64,000 bases of DNA, taken from contig NZ_AWFG01000001.1 in the NCBI RefSeq assembly GCF_000682695.1, forward strand, positions 310,001-374,000, written 5' to 3'. The translations under genes and the position numbers were made by a program. Each line of letters starts with the position of its first letter. The stretch's first letter is position 1. The notes under the pieces were generated by a model that was given only the letters and a program-made list of their open reading frames with translations, searched no databases and had not been told where the DNA came from. Source of the stretch: Hyphomonas chukchiensis. GTDB taxonomy: Bacteria > Pseudomonadota > Alphaproteobacteria > Caulobacterales > Hyphomonadaceae. Below are positions 57,337 to 64,000 of this stretch, piece by piece.

Positions 57337-57386
57337 TGTCCGACCCGGACACATAGGTAACAGAATGTTCTGGAGAGATAGGTTAC
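57337..57386. mobile_element. Possible insertion-sequence end remnant
   Basis: A 6-bp inverted repeat with three-base loop, TGTCCG/CGGACA (57337-57351), is followed by ATAGGTAAC (57353-57361) and ATAGGTTAC (57378-57386). Such clustered short repeats occur at ends of transposable elements. No transposase gene is present, so this is at most a relic. Confidence 0.3.
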
Positions 57387-57428
57387 ACTTTCCCGCGAAC
57401 AGATTGCAGACCGTTTCAGTTGCTCTGC

Positions 57429-57884
57429 TCATTCGCCAAAGTTCTGCGCGACCGCTTGCAAGTCCCTCAAAATACTCTTGACGAGCTTATGCGTTGCTCT
57501 GCTTTCGTCGGGTGGTACGCTAGCCAGCGCCACGGAAAGCTTTGAAGCGACCCCGTCTATTGTGGTTGCAACCAGCGACGGTATTGTAGCAAGCAGCTTT
57601 TGATTTTGCGTGAAAAGCGCAATGATGCGGGCATTGATGGCATCCAGTTCGGACGCCCCGGGAAGCGACGCGCGATCCCGTCTGTTCAGGTTGAACAAGT
57701 CATGTTCACGGATGAGATGGGTTTCCAGCCGTTGCCATTGTCGGATGAGCCTCTCGTGCTCTTCATGTCGGTTGAGCCACTCCGAACATGCTTCGGCGGC
57801 TTCGTCGGTCGATCGCTGATTAAAGCCGATCGCTTGTGAAGAGCCGCTTTTTGCAATTGCTTGGCGACGTGATTTGCCTGACAT
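57429..57884 (-). CDS. Hypothetical helical protein diverging from an XRE regulator
   Basis: This 151-residue, mostly helical, charged protein has an Arg/Lys-rich N-terminus, a Trp/Glu/Arg coiled-coil-like stretch (EWLNRHEEHERLIRQWQRLE) and an aliphatic C-terminal half. No family is recognised. AGGAGG stands 7 bases before the ATG, which supports a real gene. It shares a 99-base divergent promoter region with the XRE regulator at 57984; the operator-like repeats there suggest joint control. Confidence 0.7.
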   Translation of the reverse strand: MSGKSRRQAIAKSGSSQAIGFNQRSTDEAAEACSEWLNRHEEHERLIRQWQRLETHLIREHDLFNLNRRDRASLPGASELDAINARIIALFTQNQKLLATIPSLVATTIDGVASKLSVALASVPPDESRATHKLVKSILRDLQAVAQNFGE

Positions 57885-57928
57885 CTGCTGCCTCCTGACG
57901 ATAGATGGGCATGCAAGCCTGCACTCAA

Positions 57929-57969
57929 CATTTACATATTATAGTACATAACACTAAAGTATGTAAATG
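57929..57969. promoter_or_regulatory. Operator-like repeats between divergent genes
   Basis: A 10-bp inverted repeat CATTTACATA (57929-57938) and TATGTAAATG (57960-57969) contains three copies of TACATA: 57933-57938, 57945-57950, and 57960-57965 on the other strand. The patch is AT-rich and lies just before the XRE start, so autoregulation by that protein is likely. Confidence 0.55.
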
Positions 57970-57983
57970 GCTAGCTTTCCAGC

Positions 57984-58214
57984 ATGGATATGCGAAAGCT
58001 GGTAGGTCGCAATTTTGCGCGTCTTCGTCGCGAAAAGTGCCTCACCCAAGAGGAAGTCGAGGCACGATCGGGATTCAGTCAGCAGTATTTAAGCGGATTG
58101 GAACAAGGCAAAAGAAATCCAACGGTTGTGACTTTGTATGAGCTCGCTCAAGCTATCGGGGTGACGCACGTCGATCTGGTTATGCCGGACGACAAGACAC
58201 GACCCAAGAAATAG
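57984..58214 (+). CDS. Small XRE-family regulator
   Basis: This 76-residue protein is little more than a helix-turn-helix: FARLRREKCLTQEEVEARSG, then FSQQYLSGLEQGKRNPTVVTL. The C-terminus is short and basic. Such proteins control toxin-antitoxin, restriction or phage genes and commonly repress themselves. No ribosome site is seen before the ATG; an ATG two codons later is possible. It sits in the AT-richer stretch after tRNA-Arg. Confidence 0.85.
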   Translation: MDMRKLVGRNFARLRREKCLTQEEVEARSGFSQQYLSGLEQGKRNPTVVTLYELAQAIGVTHVDLVMPDDKTRPKK

Positions 58215-58273
58215 TCAAAGGCTGCAATCTGCAATTCAGTTCCTCAAAACAGAAATTGCAACCTGGTGCCCAT

Positions 58274-58300
58274 TTTCACTCTCTCCGGCGCACCATTTCT
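58274..58300. repeat. Direct repeat, tRNA-3'-end-like (right copy)
   Basis: Partner of 57306-57332 (23 of 27 bases). Between them lie the hypothetical gene and the XRE regulator. It contains GGCGCACCATTT, a near copy of the tRNA-Arg end. Confidence 0.5.
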
Positions 58301-58455
58301 CCCGTTTCAGACGAACTTTTCGGCGACGATGCAGGCCAAGATTGCATCCAGGCAGCGTCGCCTACGTATATATGCTTATTCATCCGCCCTGCCCCCGCCC
58401 GTTAAATGCTCCCAATTCAATGGGACGCACGACATTTTATTCGGGAGTGGGACAT

Positions 58456-58788
58456 ATGGCTCGAGACGAGCATAATGAGAGCCATGCCGGGCCAATAACT
58501 TACGCCGTCTTCGCGGATGCTCTGGAGCGCGAAATCGTGCCGCTGCGCGCCATGACGCTGACAGCGACCGGAGATCACGAGCTTACTGAGCGGATTGTCG
58601 CCGGCTTCCTCCTGCGCGTGCTGGACCGCGAGATTCCGCGGCCAATGGCCATCACACCAGACACGATCGAGGGGCTCTATCTCGATTACCTCAAGGATGT
58701 GCTTGAGTCGGACATGGTGAAAGTTGCCATAGGGAACGACGCAACTGTTTTTTTGTCCCTGGAACAACTTCGCGAGGCGATGAGATAG
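58456..58788 (+). CDS. Hypothetical protein (110 residues)
   Basis: This protein of unknown family lies outside the repeat-bracketed unit. The start at 58456 is chosen because GGGAG stands about 8 bases upstream; longer frames to 58342 encode an unlikely leader. The sequence is mixed helix and strand, with a conserved-looking centre (ALEREIVPLRAMTLTATGDHE) and a C-terminal FLSLEQLREAMR helix. No signal peptide or membrane helix is seen. Confidence 0.55.
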   Translation: MARDEHNESHAGPITYAVFADALEREIVPLRAMTLTATGDHELTERIVAGFLLRVLDREIPRPMAITPDTIEGLYLDYLKDVLESDMVKVAIGNDATVFLSLEQLREAMR

Positions 58789-58844
58789 GCGCTCGACAGA
58801 AGCGATAAGCATTCACCTTCCCCAACGCAAAAAGTACAAATCTC

Positions 58845-59036
58845 GTGGCCAATAAAGACGACGACACACCACCCGCTTCGCACGCTTCCCATCTCAATGG
58901 AGGCGCGAATGGAAAACTGCCTGAAGACTTGCGAGACGCTGTCAGGCAGTCCGCTGGAAACGACCGGTCCATGCCACTATCGGAAAGGCTGATGGATATC
59001 ATTCGGCGCATCCGGAACTTGCCCTCGGACGACTGA
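58845..59036 (+). CDS. Possible small hydrophilic protein (63 residues)
   Basis: It begins with a GTG and has no ribosome site. The product is polar and acidic at the start with a C-terminal amphipathic helix (LSERLMDIIRRIRNLP). It may be a real small gene or chance in an accessory stretch. Confidence 0.4.
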   Translation: MANKDDDTPPASHASHLNGGANGKLPEDLRDAVRQSAGNDRSMPLSERLMDIIRRIRNLPSDD

Positions 59037-59183
59037 AGGCCTGACTCCAAAACCGACCCACACGCTTTATTAGCCAGTCGCTGGCACCCTCCCTATTCGG
59101 CCTAAAGATTGCAGGATGCGGGCCGTTAGCGTGCCATCGGGGGATGGCGTGCGTGAAGGCAAGTTGTCGGGAGCGCGCAAGCC

Positions 59184-59705
59184 ATGAATCTGTTTTTCCG
59201 GTTCCTCCGGATCTTTCTGCCGGCCTGGTTCGCGCGGAAGCGGACCCAGCCGTTGGATGTGCATGTCATCAAGTCCGCCGTATGGATCGGCGACCATGAT
59301 CCGATGGGTCACATGACCAATTCGCGCTACGCCTCGTTCACCGATCTCGGCATGCTGAACTATATCGCCCGCACGGGTTTCCTGAAGGTCTTCCGGAAAA
59401 ACGGCTGGACCCCGATCATCCAGAGCGAGGCGATCAGCTTCCACCGCATGATGCGCTTCCCGCAGAAATTCGAGCTGCACACCCGCCCTGTCGGCTGGGA
59501 GGGCAGCTATATCCTCTTCGAGCACAAGTTCATCTCAAAGGGCCGCACGGTCGCGGAGAGCCGCATGGTCGCCCGCCTTGTCGGTCGCAGGAAGCAGCGC
59601 GTGACGATCGACATGGTGTTCGACGGCTATGGCCTACACATGGACAGTCCGGAAATATCACCGCAATTTCGTGCCATGCTGAAAGATCTGGAAGCGCGCC
59701 CTTAA
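59184..59705 (+). CDS. Acyl-CoA thioesterase-like hot-dog protein
   Basis: This 173-residue protein has the 4HBT fold: WIGDHDPMGHMTNSRYASFTDLG, in segments, contains the Asp and His of the active-site loop. It resembles THEM6-type and thioesterase-II proteins. A hydrophobic, Arg-flanked N-terminus (FFRFLRIFLPAWF) may associate with the membrane. It overlaps the convergent cdd gene by 4 bases. Confidence 0.85.
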   Translation: MNLFFRFLRIFLPAWFARKRTQPLDVHVIKSAVWIGDHDPMGHMTNSRYASFTDLGMLNYIARTGFLKVFRKNGWTPIIQSEAISFHRMMRFPQKFELHTRPVGWEGSYILFEHKFISKGRTVAESRMVARLVGRRKQRVTIDMVFDGYGLHMDSPEISPQFRAMLKDLEARP

Positions 59706-60118
59706 AGGCGAAAGCCGTTTGGCAGCACGTCTTCGACGCTCAAGCGTTGGATATCGTCGCCTGTTACGGCAACGCAGTAGATATCCGTGCCATCGACGGC
59801 GAGTTCCGCAATGCGCTGGCGACAGCCACCGCAGGGCGTGATCAGCGTGTCGCCACTGCCAACGATGACAATCGCCCGGCATTCCTTGCCGCCTGAAGCC
59901 ACCATGGAGCCAAGCGCCACCGCTTCGGCGCATGTGCCGAGTGGATAGGCACCATTCTCCATATTGCAGCCCACAGACACATTGCCGTGCTCATCCAGCA
60001 CCGCCGCGCCGACCTTGAATTTGGAATAAGGCGCATGGGCATTCAGGCGAACGGCGCGTGCGGCCTCAACCAGTCTTTCAAGTGCACCTTGAGGTATATC
60101 GGTCACGAAAATCCCCAT
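59702..60118 (-). CDS. cdd: Cytidine deaminase
   Basis: This homotetrameric-type enzyme deaminates cytidine and deoxycytidine to uridine forms. Zinc motifs are TCAEAVALGSM and PCGGCRQ, with Cys in all three positions as in the Bacillus type. The ATG at 60118 is used; a TTG three codons earlier is open. It stands beside the nucleoside hydrolase and ribokinase, forming a salvage set. Confidence 0.95.
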   Translation of the reverse strand: MGIFVTDIPQGALERLVEAARAVRLNAHAPYSKFKVGAAVLDEHGNVSVGCNMENGAYPLGTCAEAVALGSMVASGGKECRAIVIVGSGDTLITPCGGCRQRIAELAVDGTDIYCVAVTGDDIQRLSVEDVLPNGFRL

Positions 60119-60245
60119 GCTTTCCAAGGGTTTAATGCAGCTCGCCGCCTGATCTCACTTGCCGGGGCGGGTCCGTTGGTTAGCATGGGCACCAACAAGC
60201 CTACAAGGGAAGGAAAACCTGTTTGGAAACGCTGGCGAAACACGC

Positions 60246-61172
60246 ATGACGGCCCGTCCGATCATTATAGACTGCGACCCGGGCGTCGACGATGCCGTGA
60301 TGCTGATGATGGCATTGGCGAGCCCTGCGCTGGATGTGCGCGCGATCACGACTGTCGCCGGCAATGTGCCGCTTCGGCTCACCAGCCGGAATGCCCGCAT
60401 GATGTGCCAGATCATGGACCGTCCGGACGTGCCCGTTTTTGCCGGCTGCCCGCGCCCGATATTGCGCGAGCCAGTGACTGCCGAGCACTTCCATGGCGAC
60501 AGCGGCATTGCCGGGCTGGAACCGTTCGACCCTGACACACCTCTTGCCGCAGGCCACGCCGTCACCCACCTGGTCGACACGCTACGTGGCGCGGCGCCCG
60601 GCGAGTACACGATTGTCGTCACCGGTCCGTTGACCAATGTGGCCGCCGCAATTGTCATGGCGCCCGATATTGCCCGTGGCATCGACCAGCTCATCATCAT
60701 GGGCGGCGCCGACAGTGAGGGCGGCAACATCACGCCCACAGCCGAGTTCAACATTTTCGCGGACCCGCATGCCGCCGCCGTGGTGCTCGACAGCGGCATA
60801 CCGGCGACACTGCTCAGCCTCGACGTGACGCACCAGGTCCGCGCCGAGCCAGAGCGACTGGAGCCGCTGCGTGCCCTACCCGGCGCGCGGCCAGCCATCA
60901 TGGTGCAGCTACTAGAAGCCGCCAATGTGCTCGAAGCGCGCTGGAAGGAAGGCCGCATGACGCCCATGCATGACCCGTCGACCATCGCGTACCTGCTCGC
61001 CCCACACCTGTTCGAAAGCCGCAAGGCGACTGTCAGCGTCGACACGACAGAGGGCGACCATTTCGGTCAGACGCGCCTCTCGGCGGCCGCTGAAGGCCCC
61101 CACACGTGGGTCACAAAGGCCGACGCGGATGGCTTCTTCACCCTCATTGAAGGACTCGTGACAGCATCATGA
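60246..61172 (+). CDS. Inosine-uridine-type nucleoside hydrolase
   Basis: This 308-residue enzyme cleaves ribonucleosides to base and ribose. Ca-binding IIIDCDPGVDDAVMLMMAL, TTVAGNVPL, VTGPLTNVAAAI and AEFNIFADPHAA are all present, with the C-terminal DHFGQTR. The ATG at 60246 fits the family's length. It overlaps ribokinase by 4 bases, so released ribose can be phosphorylated at once. Confidence 0.95.
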   Translation: MTARPIIIDCDPGVDDAVMLMMALASPALDVRAITTVAGNVPLRLTSRNARMMCQIMDRPDVPVFAGCPRPILREPVTAEHFHGDSGIAGLEPFDPDTPLAAGHAVTHLVDTLRGAAPGEYTIVVTGPLTNVAAAIVMAPDIARGIDQLIIMGGADSEGGNITPTAEFNIFADPHAAAVVLDSGIPATLLSLDVTHQVRAEPERLEPLRALPGARPAIMVQLLEAANVLEARWKEGRMTPMHDPSTIAYLLAPHLFESRKATVSVDTTEGDHFGQTRLSAAAEGPHTWVTKADADGFFTLIEGLVTAS

Positions 61173-62014
61173 TCACCGTCACCGGCTCCATCAATCTCGA
61201 TATCGTCGCCACAGGCCCCACCCTACCCCGCCCCGGCGAGACGGTGACCAATGCCCGGCTCGCGCGCCATCCCGGTGGCAAGGGCGCCAACCAAGCCCTC
61301 GCGGCTCAGCGTCTCGGCGCAGACGTCCGCCTGATTGGCGCGGTCGGCGCTGACGACATGGCCGAGGAAGCGCTGAAGCTGCTCCAGGCGGGCGGCGTGG
61401 ACCTTTCCGGCGTGCAGCACATCAACGGCGAGACGACCGGGGTCGCCTTGATCGCCGTCTCGGCGGATGGCGAGAACCTGATCGTGGTCTGTCCCGGCGC
61501 AAACCGCGCCCTGCGCCCGGCTGACGTGGAAGACGCAGACATCACCCACATGATGGGCGTCCTCGAAATCCCGGCCGATACACTGCTCGCTGCCGCAAAC
61601 CGCGCCACAGGGTTCGTCAGCCTGAACCTTGCCCCCGCCATGAGCGTTCCCGACGCCCTGCTCGCCCGTGCCAGCCTGCTCTGCGTCAACGAGACCGAGG
61701 CCGCCTTCTATGGCGACGCCCTCCACGCGGCGGGCGCGCTGGTTGCCATCTCGCTCGGCGGCGAAGGCGCGGCGCTCTATCGGAATGGCACGGAAATCGC
61801 CCGCGAAGCCGCACCGCAAGTGCAGGTCGTCGACACGGTCGGCGCAGGTGACACGTTTACGGCTGCCCTGACGGTCGCACTGATCGAAGGCATGAGCGAA
61901 GAGGCCGCCCTGCGCTTTGCAGTCACCGCTGGCGCGCTCGCCTGCACGCGGGCTGGCGCCCAGCCCAGCCTGCCAAAACGCGCAGAGGTCGACTCTCTCT
62001 TCGGAACCAGGTGA
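61169..62014 (+). CDS. rbsK: Ribokinase
   Basis: This 281-residue pfkB-family sugar kinase phosphorylates ribose. Motifs are GSINLDIVA, GGKGANQALAAQRLGADV, VNETEA and the C-terminal DTVGAGDTFTAALTVAL with the catalytic Asp. Its ATG overlaps the stop of the nucleoside hydrolase, indicating coupled translation and a shared role in salvage of nucleosides. Confidence 0.95.
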   Translation: MITVTGSINLDIVATGPTLPRPGETVTNARLARHPGGKGANQALAAQRLGADVRLIGAVGADDMAEEALKLLQAGGVDLSGVQHINGETTGVALIAVSADGENLIVVCPGANRALRPADVEDADITHMMGVLEIPADTLLAAANRATGFVSLNLAPAMSVPDALLARASLLCVNETEAAFYGDALHAAGALVAISLGGEGAALYRNGTEIAREAAPQVQVVDTVGAGDTFTAALTVALIEGMSEEAALRFAVTAGALACTRAGAQPSLPKRAEVDSLFGTR

Positions 62015-62087
62015 ACCGGAAAAGTTCAACTTGAATTAGCAATTTGCAAAAATTATTTCCGCCGGTGGCAAATCGGGAATCACCGCC

Positions 62088-62618
62088 ATGAAATCGAAAA
62101 ATGCGGCAATAAGTTTGACCTGGATCGCACTGACCGCATGCGCCAGCGGCAACGAGGTCACAGCTACGGTGCAGGCAGACGATGTCGCCTCCATTGAGGC
62201 CGTCGTGACCCGGCTCGAAGAGGCCTGGACGGCCGGCAATGGCGAGGCGTGGGGCAGGGAGTTTACCGAAGACGCCGACTTCACCGTTTGGTTCGGCCCC
62301 CGCGTAAAGGGGCGCGAGGCCATTGAGCAGGGGCACAAGCGCATCTTCGATGGCATCTACAAGAATACGCGCGTCGAGATGGACGTTGCGGGGATCCGCT
62401 TCCTCACCCCCGATATAGCGTTGGTTGATATCGATGGCTGGGTTACAAATGCGGGCGAGACCCGTCCTGCGCGTGATGCGGAAGTCCATCCTCTCATCGT
62501 CATGGCCCGCTCGGACAGCGGCTGGAAGGTCGAAGCCTTCCAGAACACCCCGAACTTTGGACCAACGCGCGTGGTCAATGGCGACATAAGGGCCCAGCCT
62601 GAATTTACCGGGCAGTAG
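62088..62618 (+). CDS. SnoaL-like (DUF4440) lipoprotein
   Basis: This 176-residue protein has a lipoprotein signal ending in LTAC (Cys18) and a SnoaL/nuclear-transport-factor-2-like domain (VVTRLEEAWTAGNGEAWGREFTEDADFTVWFGPRVKGRE, in segments). The fold binds small hydrophobic molecules or catalyses isomerisation; no specific reaction is known. It may be cotranscribed with the next gene 81 bases on. Confidence 0.83.
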   Translation: MKSKNAAISLTWIALTACASGNEVTATVQADDVASIEAVVTRLEEAWTAGNGEAWGREFTEDADFTVWFGPRVKGREAIEQGHKRIFDGIYKNTRVEMDVAGIRFLTPDIALVDIDGWVTNAGETRPARDAEVHPLIVMARSDSGWKVEAFQNTPNFGPTRVVNGDIRAQPEFTGQ

Positions 62619-62699
62619 GGCGCGGCGCGACGCGGCATTGACCCTCGCGCGGAATTGGCTTTCTGGTTAGGCGACCTTTTTAGCCCCGGAGACCGCCTG

Positions 62700-63503
62700 A
62701 TGAAACGCCTGATCATGACCTGCCTCATGGCCCTCGCCACTGTCATGCCGGCCCATGCATGGGGCAAGACGGGCCACCGGGTCGTCGGCGCTGTCGCCCA
62801 GACCTATCTCAGCCAGTCCGCCGATACGGGCGTCAAGGATATCCTGGGCCCAGAAGGCATCGCAGAGGCCGCCGACTGGCCGGACCATATGCGCTCAAAC
62901 CCTGATCCCTTCTGGCGCTCCGAAGCTAATCCCTGGCACTATGTCACCATTCCTGTCGGCCAGACCTATGCGCAGGTCATTCCGCCGCCGGAAGGCGACG
63001 CGATCACTGCGCTCGCAAAATACCGCGCCATTGCGATTGATCCCACAGCGCCGCTGGAACAGCGCCAGCTCGCCCTGCGCTTCATCATCCACATCGTCGG
63101 CGACCTGCACCAGCCGCTTCATGTCGGCAACGGCACGGACCGTGGCGGCAACCAGTTCGTCTGCACGTTCTTTGATGAAATGAGCAACCTGCATGAAGTG
63201 TGGGACGAGCTGCTGATCAATTACCAGGAACTCTCCTACACCGAATGGACCGAATGGCTCGTGCAGAAGATTACGCCCAACCAGCTCGCCGAATGGGCCA
63301 AGGCCAGCCCTGCCGACTGGGCCGATGAAAGCGCCGCCATCCGCGACACGATCTATCCGGACACGCAGATCCTGTCCTATGACTATGCCTACCAGACGCG
63401 CGACATTATCCGCCAGCAGCTGTCAAAGGGCGGCGTGCGCCTTGCGGCCTATCTCAACGAGATGTTCGAAACCATGACGCCGGACGCGCAACCGGCCGAA
63501 TAG
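62700..63503 (+). CDS. S1/P1-type nuclease, secreted
   Basis: This zinc nuclease degrades single-stranded nucleic acid and has 3'-nucleotidase activity in the family. The signal peptide is residues 1-20; the mature N-terminus is Trp21, which coordinates zinc as Trp1 of P1, and His26 matches His6. GDLHQPLHVG supplies further ligands. With nearby nucleoside salvage genes it would feed extracellular nucleic acid into that route. The ATG is at 62700. Confidence 0.93.
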   Translation: MKRLIMTCLMALATVMPAHAWGKTGHRVVGAVAQTYLSQSADTGVKDILGPEGIAEAADWPDHMRSNPDPFWRSEANPWHYVTIPVGQTYAQVIPPPEGDAITALAKYRAIAIDPTAPLEQRQLALRFIIHIVGDLHQPLHVGNGTDRGGNQFVCTFFDEMSNLHEVWDELLINYQELSYTEWTEWLVQKITPNQLAEWAKASPADWADESAAIRDTIYPDTQILSYDYAYQTRDIIRQQLSKGGVRLAAYLNEMFETMTPDAQPAE

Positions 63504-63509
63504 AATGGA

Positions 63510-64000
63510 TCAGGCGCTTGCGCGGTTGATGCGGCGGCGCTGAACGCTCGATGGAATGTGCAGGCTCTCGCGATATTTCGCCACCGTGCGGCGGGCGATC
63601 TCGATGCCATAGCCGGTCAGGATCTCGACGATCTGGTCGTCCGAGAGCACATCGTCTTCGGTCTCACCGTCAATCAGCGCCTTGATCCGGTAACGCACAG
63701 CCTCGGCCGAGTGGGCCTCGCCGCCGCCGGTCGACGGAATGGCCGCCGAGAAGAAATACTTGAGTTCGAACAGGCCACGCGGCGTTGCCATGTATTTGTT
63801 CGACGTCACACGGCTGACCGTGGATTCGTGCATCTCGATCACGTCGGCTACCTGTTTGAGGTTCAGCGGACGAAGATGGGCCACGCCGTGCGCGAAGAAG
63901 GCATCCTGCTGGCGCACGATCTCGCTCGCGACTTTCAGGATGGTGCGGGCGCGCTGGTCGAGTGACTTGATCAGCCAGGTCGCATTCGCCGCACATTCGG
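63510..64000 (-). CDS. rpoN: RNA polymerase sigma-54 factor (3' part)
   Basis: Only the C-terminal 162 or so residues lie in the window; the start is beyond the right edge. The core-binding LIKSLDQRARTILKVASEI and the RpoN box ARRTVAKYRE are present, as is the DNA-binding VIEMHESTVSRVTSNKY. It recognises -24/-12 promoters with activators. It ends 6 bases from the S1/P1 nuclease stop, convergent. Confidence 0.95.
   Translation of the reverse strand, partial: ECAANATWLIKSLDQRARTILKVASEIVRQQDAFFAHGVAHLRPLNLKQVADVIEMHESTVSRVTSNKYMATPRGLFELKYFFSAAIPSTGGGEAHSAEAVRYRIKALIDGETEDDVLSDDQIVEILTGYGIEIARRTVAKYRESLHIPSSVQRRRINRASA

Overview
The window is a GC-rich chromosomal segment from an alphaproteobacterium. 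The gene content best fits the Caulobacterales/Rhodobacterales-like stalked or budding marine group (Hyphomonadaceae-like). The evidence is a sucC-sucD-sucA-sucB block, a CpdR-type single-domain response regulator, membrane-bound LytTR regulators, a long MaeB malic enzyme with a phosphotransacetylase tail, an RpoN gene at the edge, and a fatty-acid or xenobiotic acyl-CoA cluster with a TonB-dependent receptor. The genus is an inference; no rRNA is present to confirm it.

Layout. 1-7.7 kb: the leftward TCA operon sucC-sucD-sucA-sucB plus a small membrane protein; the E2 subunit has two lipoyl domains. 7.8-13.6 kb: an MFS permease, a PhoD-like lipoprotein, a DUF2306 protein diverging from a membrane LytTR regulator, and a TAXI-type binding protein. 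13.6-16.8 kb: rsfS-rlmH, a BON lipoprotein, gshB and a small lipoprotein with LNL repeats. 17-21.8 kb: a complete MacA/MacB/TolC-type export operon in which the MacB ATPase and permease are separate genes and the adaptor carries an extra helical insert. 22-38 kb: housekeeping genes (mutS, maeB, ampG-like, a soluble hybrid kinase, comM, dusA, slyX, coaA). 37.7-47.3 kb: a catabolic region with an MpaB-type oxygenase, two acyl-CoA dehydrogenases, a GST, a nitronate-monooxygenase-like enzyme, an enoyl-CoA hydratase, a frameshifted TonB-dependent receptor and a LuxR-type regulator. 47.4-56.1 kb: a YghX-like hydrolase, tRNA-Val, cpdR with a coupled small gene, amidohydrolase, XRE regulator, hisN, HAD phosphatase, PRC-barrel protein, a second membrane LytTR regulator diverging from a membrane acyltransferase, and a TraB/GumN lipoprotein. 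56.2-59 kb: tRNA-Arg followed by a small AT-richer accessory stretch. 59-64 kb: thioesterase, a nucleoside-salvage set (cdd, nucleoside hydrolase, ribokinase), a SnoaL-like lipoprotein, an S1/P1 nuclease and the 3' part of rpoN.

The accessory signals most worth following are: the stretch after tRNA-Arg, where tRNA-3'-end-like direct repeats bracket an XRE/unknown gene pair with its own operator-like repeats; a three-helix palindrome abutting the 3' end of tRNA-Val; a leftward terminator at 50.27 kb with no gene feeding it, which matches the layout of the terminator after the TonB receptor; and the Spy/CpxP-like insert in the export adaptor. No CRISPR array, integrase, transposase gene, prophage or recognisable defence system was found.
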